From CAYJHC01 sp964369805 (GTDB lineage Bacteria > Bacillota > Clostridia > Peptostreptococcales > Anaerovoracaceae), in assembly GCA_964369805.1 (NCBI GenBank), contig CAYJFM010000032.1, forward strand, positions 1-24,401: DNA of 24,401 bases. Reading direction: 5' to 3'. Positions 22,706 through 24,401 of this stretch are shown one piece after another (position 1 is the first letter of the stretch; each line of letters opens with the position of its first letter). The translations under genes were made by a program, and so were the position numbers. Below the pieces are notes generated by a model that was not told where the DNA came from, made no database searches, and worked only from the letters and a program-made list of their open reading frames with translations.

Positions 22706-22734
22706 TTGATATTTTTACAAAAAATAAGTATAAT
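22706..22734 (+). promoter_or_regulatory. sigma-A-type promoter for the carboxyltransferase gene
   Basis: TTGATA (22706-22711), exactly 17 bases, then perfect TATAAT (22729-22734). Transcription is expected from about 22741, giving a leader of roughly 107 bases with repeated complementary segments. Confidence 0.75.
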
Positions 22735-22771
22735 TGTACTAATTATAAAAACAATATAGATAATAAATATT

Positions 22772-22828
22772 AAGTAGGCTTCTGAGTTAAGAAATCTACT
22801 TTTTAAGGTGAACTAAGTAGATATACTT
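22772..22828 (+). promoter_or_regulatory. leader with mutually exclusive stem segments (possible attenuator)
   Basis: Four short complementary elements: AAGTAG (22772-22777), CTACTT (22796-22801), AAGTAG (22815-22820) and TACTT (22824-22828). Element 2 can pair with 1, forming a hairpin with an inner TTCT/AGAA stem followed by a short T run. It can instead pair with 3, and 3 can pair with 4 next to the ribosome binding site at 22835-22841. The stems are only 5-6 bp and AT-rich, so chance is possible. Confidence 0.4.
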
Positions 22829-22847
22829 TAGTAAGAAAGGAATAACA

Positions 22848-24248
22848 ATGGCAAGAGTAGGTATTACAGAAACAGTCTTAAGAGATGGTCATCAATCTTT
22901 AATCGCGACTAGAATGACAACAGAGGAAATGTTACCAATACTAGAAACTATGGATAATGTAGGTTATCATGCAGTGGAATGTTGGGGCGGTGCAACTTAT
23001 GATGCCTGTCTAAGATTTCTAGATGAAGATCCATGGGAAAGACTAAGAATCTTCAGAAAACACTTTAAAAAATCAAAATTACAAATGCTATTAAGAGGGC
23101 AAAATCTTCTTGGATATAAGCATTACGCAGATGATGTAGTGGAAGAGTTTGTGGATAGAGCCATTTCTAATGGTATTGATAATATTAGAATATTTGATGC
23201 GCTAAATGACACAAGAAACTTAGAAGCAGCTATTAGAGCAACTAAGAAATTTGGTGGACACGCACAAGGAACTATTTCATATACAAAAAGCCCAATCCAT
23301 ACAAACGAAATGTTCATACAACTAGGAAAAGAGCTAGAGCAAATGGGAGCTGATTCAATTTGTATTAAAGACATGGCTGGACTTTGTGACCCATACAATA
23401 CAGCTGAAATGATTAAAGCTCTTAAAGCTTCAATCCAAATTCCTATTGAGCTTCATACTCATGCAACAAGTGGCCTTGGAAGCATGACATACATGAAGGC
23501 TGTTGAAGCAGGTGTCGATATAATTGACACAGCAATTTCACCATTTGCAGAAGGAACTTCACAACCTCCTACAGAACCTATGGTAGCAGCTTTTAAAGGA
23601 ACTATATTTGACACTGGAATCGATATGGAACTGTTAAATCAAGTATCAGAGTACTTCAGACCTATTAGAGAAAAATATATTGCTAGTGGCTTACTAGATC
23701 CTAAGTTAATGGGAGTAGACATAAACACATTAGTATATCAAGTTCCAGGTGGAATGCTTTCTAACCTAGTTAGCCAGCTAAAGGAAGCTAATGCTATGGA
23801 TAAATTTGAAGATGTATTAAGAGAGGTACCTAGAGTAAGAGAAGACTTTGGATTCCCACCGTTAGTTACACCTTCAAGCCAAATCGTTGGAACACAAGCA
23901 GTACTAAATATTATTACTGGCGAAAGATATAAAATGGTACCAAATGAGGCTAAGCAATTAGTAAAAGGTATGTATGGTAAGACTGCTAGACCAGTTAATC
24001 CAGAAGTAGCAAAGAAAATCCTTGGAGATGAAGAGCAAGTAACATGCAGACCAGCAGACTTAATTGCACCTGAACTAGAAGACGCAAAGAAAGCAGCTGC
24101 AGCTTATATGCAACAACCTGAAGATGTGCTTACACAAGCATTCTTCCCAAAACCAGCTGAGACATTCTTCAAAAATAGAATGGCTAAGCAAGAAAAGTTA
24201 GACTTGAGCATGCTTGATGAAGAAAATTCAGTATACCCAATTGTTTAA
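22848..24248 (+). CDS. biotin-dependent carboxyltransferase subunit (oxaloacetate decarboxylase alpha / transcarboxylase 5S / pyruvate carboxylase B type), no biotin domain
   Basis: A 466-residue carboxyltransferase that moves a carboxyl group between biotin and oxaloacetate/pyruvate. The DRE-TIM-like barrel spans about 1-290. Catalytic residues are visible: metal ligand D13 (LRDGHQS), carbamylatable K174 (CIKDMAGL), and H203 and H205 (ELHTHATSG). 'CWGGATYDACLRFLDEDPWERLR' and 'LLRGQNLLGYKHYADDVV' are hallmark segments, and the C-terminal 'PGGMLSNLVSQL' helical domain follows. The protein stops at YPIV with no AMKM biotin-attachment motif, so a separate biotin carrier is required, probably encoded beyond the window. 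Candidate holoenzymes are a Na+-pumping oxaloacetate decarboxylase or a transcarboxylase. AAAGGA precedes ATG 22848. Confidence 0.92.
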   Translation: MARVGITETVLRDGHQSLIATRMTTEEMLPILETMDNVGYHAVECWGGATYDACLRFLDEDPWERLRIFRKHFKKSKLQMLLRGQNLLGYKHYADDVVEEFVDRAISNGIDNIRIFDALNDTRNLEAAIRATKKFGGHAQGTISYTKSPIHTNEMFIQLGKELEQMGADSICIKDMAGLCDPYNTAEMIKALKASIQIPIELHTHATSGLGSMTYMKAVEAGVDIIDTAISPFAEGTSQPPTEPMVAAFKGTIFDTGIDMELLNQVSEYFRPIREKYIASGLLDPKLMGVDINTLVYQVPGGMLSNLVSQLKEANAMDKFEDVLREVPRVREDFGFPPLVTPSSQIVGTQAVLNIITGERYKMVPNEAKQLVKGMYGKTARPVNPEVAKKILGDEEQVTCRPADLIAPELEDAKKAAAAYMQQPEDVLTQAFFPKPAETFFKNRMAKQEKLDLSMLDEENSVYPIV

Positions 24249-24310
24249 ATCTAACCAATAACAATTTAATAGAGGCTAAGATAGATAATATATTAGTTTA
24301 AAGAATTTAA

Positions 24311-24332
24311 ATTTTGCATCTCTTTGCAAAAT
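24311..24332 (+). repeat. inverted repeat downstream of the carboxyltransferase gene
   Basis: Perfect 8-bp arms ATTTTGCA (24311-24318) / TGCAAAAT (24325-24332) with a 6-base loop. No T run follows, so it is more likely an operator or mRNA stem than a terminator. Confidence 0.4.
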
Positions 24333-24384
24333 CAACAGCACTTAAAAGGGCTCTTTGTCAAATATTGGGGTGGAGCTGTAAATA

Positions 24385-24401
24385 ATGAAAATCAATACGC
24401 G
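24385..24401 (+). CDS. possible start of the next gene (truncated by window edge)
   Basis: ATG at 24385, about 9 bases after GGTGGAG, opens a frame MKINT.. that runs off the window. Too short to identify. The position would suit an accessory subunit of the carboxyltransferase complex. Confidence 0.3.

Noticed and set aside
1..24401. Mobile element, prophage, CRISPR array or toxin-antitoxin system
   Set aside because: No transposase, integrase, phage structural gene, terminal repeats, regularly spaced repeats or paired small genes were found.

Overview
The window is AT-rich, gene-dense DNA from a low-GC Gram-positive bacterium. AGGAGG-type ribosome binding sites, short intergenic gaps and the gene families present (HU-RqcP pair, ECF transporter S component, MocR regulator, 4-hydroxybutyryl-CoA dehydratase) point to an anaerobic, amino-acid- or GABA-fermenting member of the Clostridia. 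This is inferred from gene content; no rRNA or other taxonomic marker is present. No tRNA, rRNA, CRISPR array, prophage or insertion sequence was seen.

Region 1 (1-5263, + strand) is a compact run of housekeeping genes: the 3' end of a recX-like gene, tcdA (tRNA t6A cyclisation), rmuC, a metallophosphoesterase, deoB and pdp. The last two form a nucleoside-salvage pair feeding deoxyribose/ribose 5-phosphate to central metabolism. A 339-bp gap with a good promoter then leads to hup (HU) and rqcP (ribosome quality control), closed by a strong bidirectional terminator. The yabP/yabQ sporulation genes that often follow rqcP in spore formers are absent here.

Region 2 (6264-9537) is a divergent locus. 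On the minus strand an ECF transporter S component overlaps a class V aminotransferase whose active site resembles pyridoxamine-pyruvate aminotransferase. On the plus strand lies a MocR-family (PLP-binding) regulator. The shared intergenic region carries up to four imperfect direct repeats that look like MocR operators. I propose a vitamin B6 salvage module.

Region 3 (9641-14786) is mixed: a minus-strand pair of VOC/glyoxalase-like protein and divergent ABC-F ATPase; a plus-strand Nim-like flavin-binding protein; and on the minus strand a crotonase and thiamine pyrophosphokinase. A NifU-domain Fe-S protein follows on the plus strand.

Region 4 (14885-19378) is the metabolic core. It holds abfD (4-hydroxybutyryl-CoA dehydratase, all four Fe-S ligands at the positions of the Clostridium aminobutyricum enzyme), a small CGGC-motif cysteine protein of unknown function, abfT (4-hydroxybutyrate CoA-transferase) and abfH (4-hydroxybutyrate dehydrogenase). 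Together they convert succinate semialdehyde via 4-hydroxybutyrate and 4-hydroxybutyryl-CoA to crotonyl-CoA. The nearby crotonase interconverts crotonyl-CoA and 3-hydroxybutyryl-CoA. The genes making succinate semialdehyde (gabT or sucD/cat1) are not in the window. A candidate Rex (NADH-sensing) operator overlaps the abfD transcription start.

Region 5 (19423-24401) has three tightly spaced membrane-protein genes (HPP family, MATE efflux, ClC-like with an altered gating motif), then a promoter with a structured leader driving a biotin-dependent carboxyltransferase subunit (oxaloacetate decarboxylase alpha / transcarboxylase 5S type) that lacks its own biotin domain. A possible next gene starts at the right edge.
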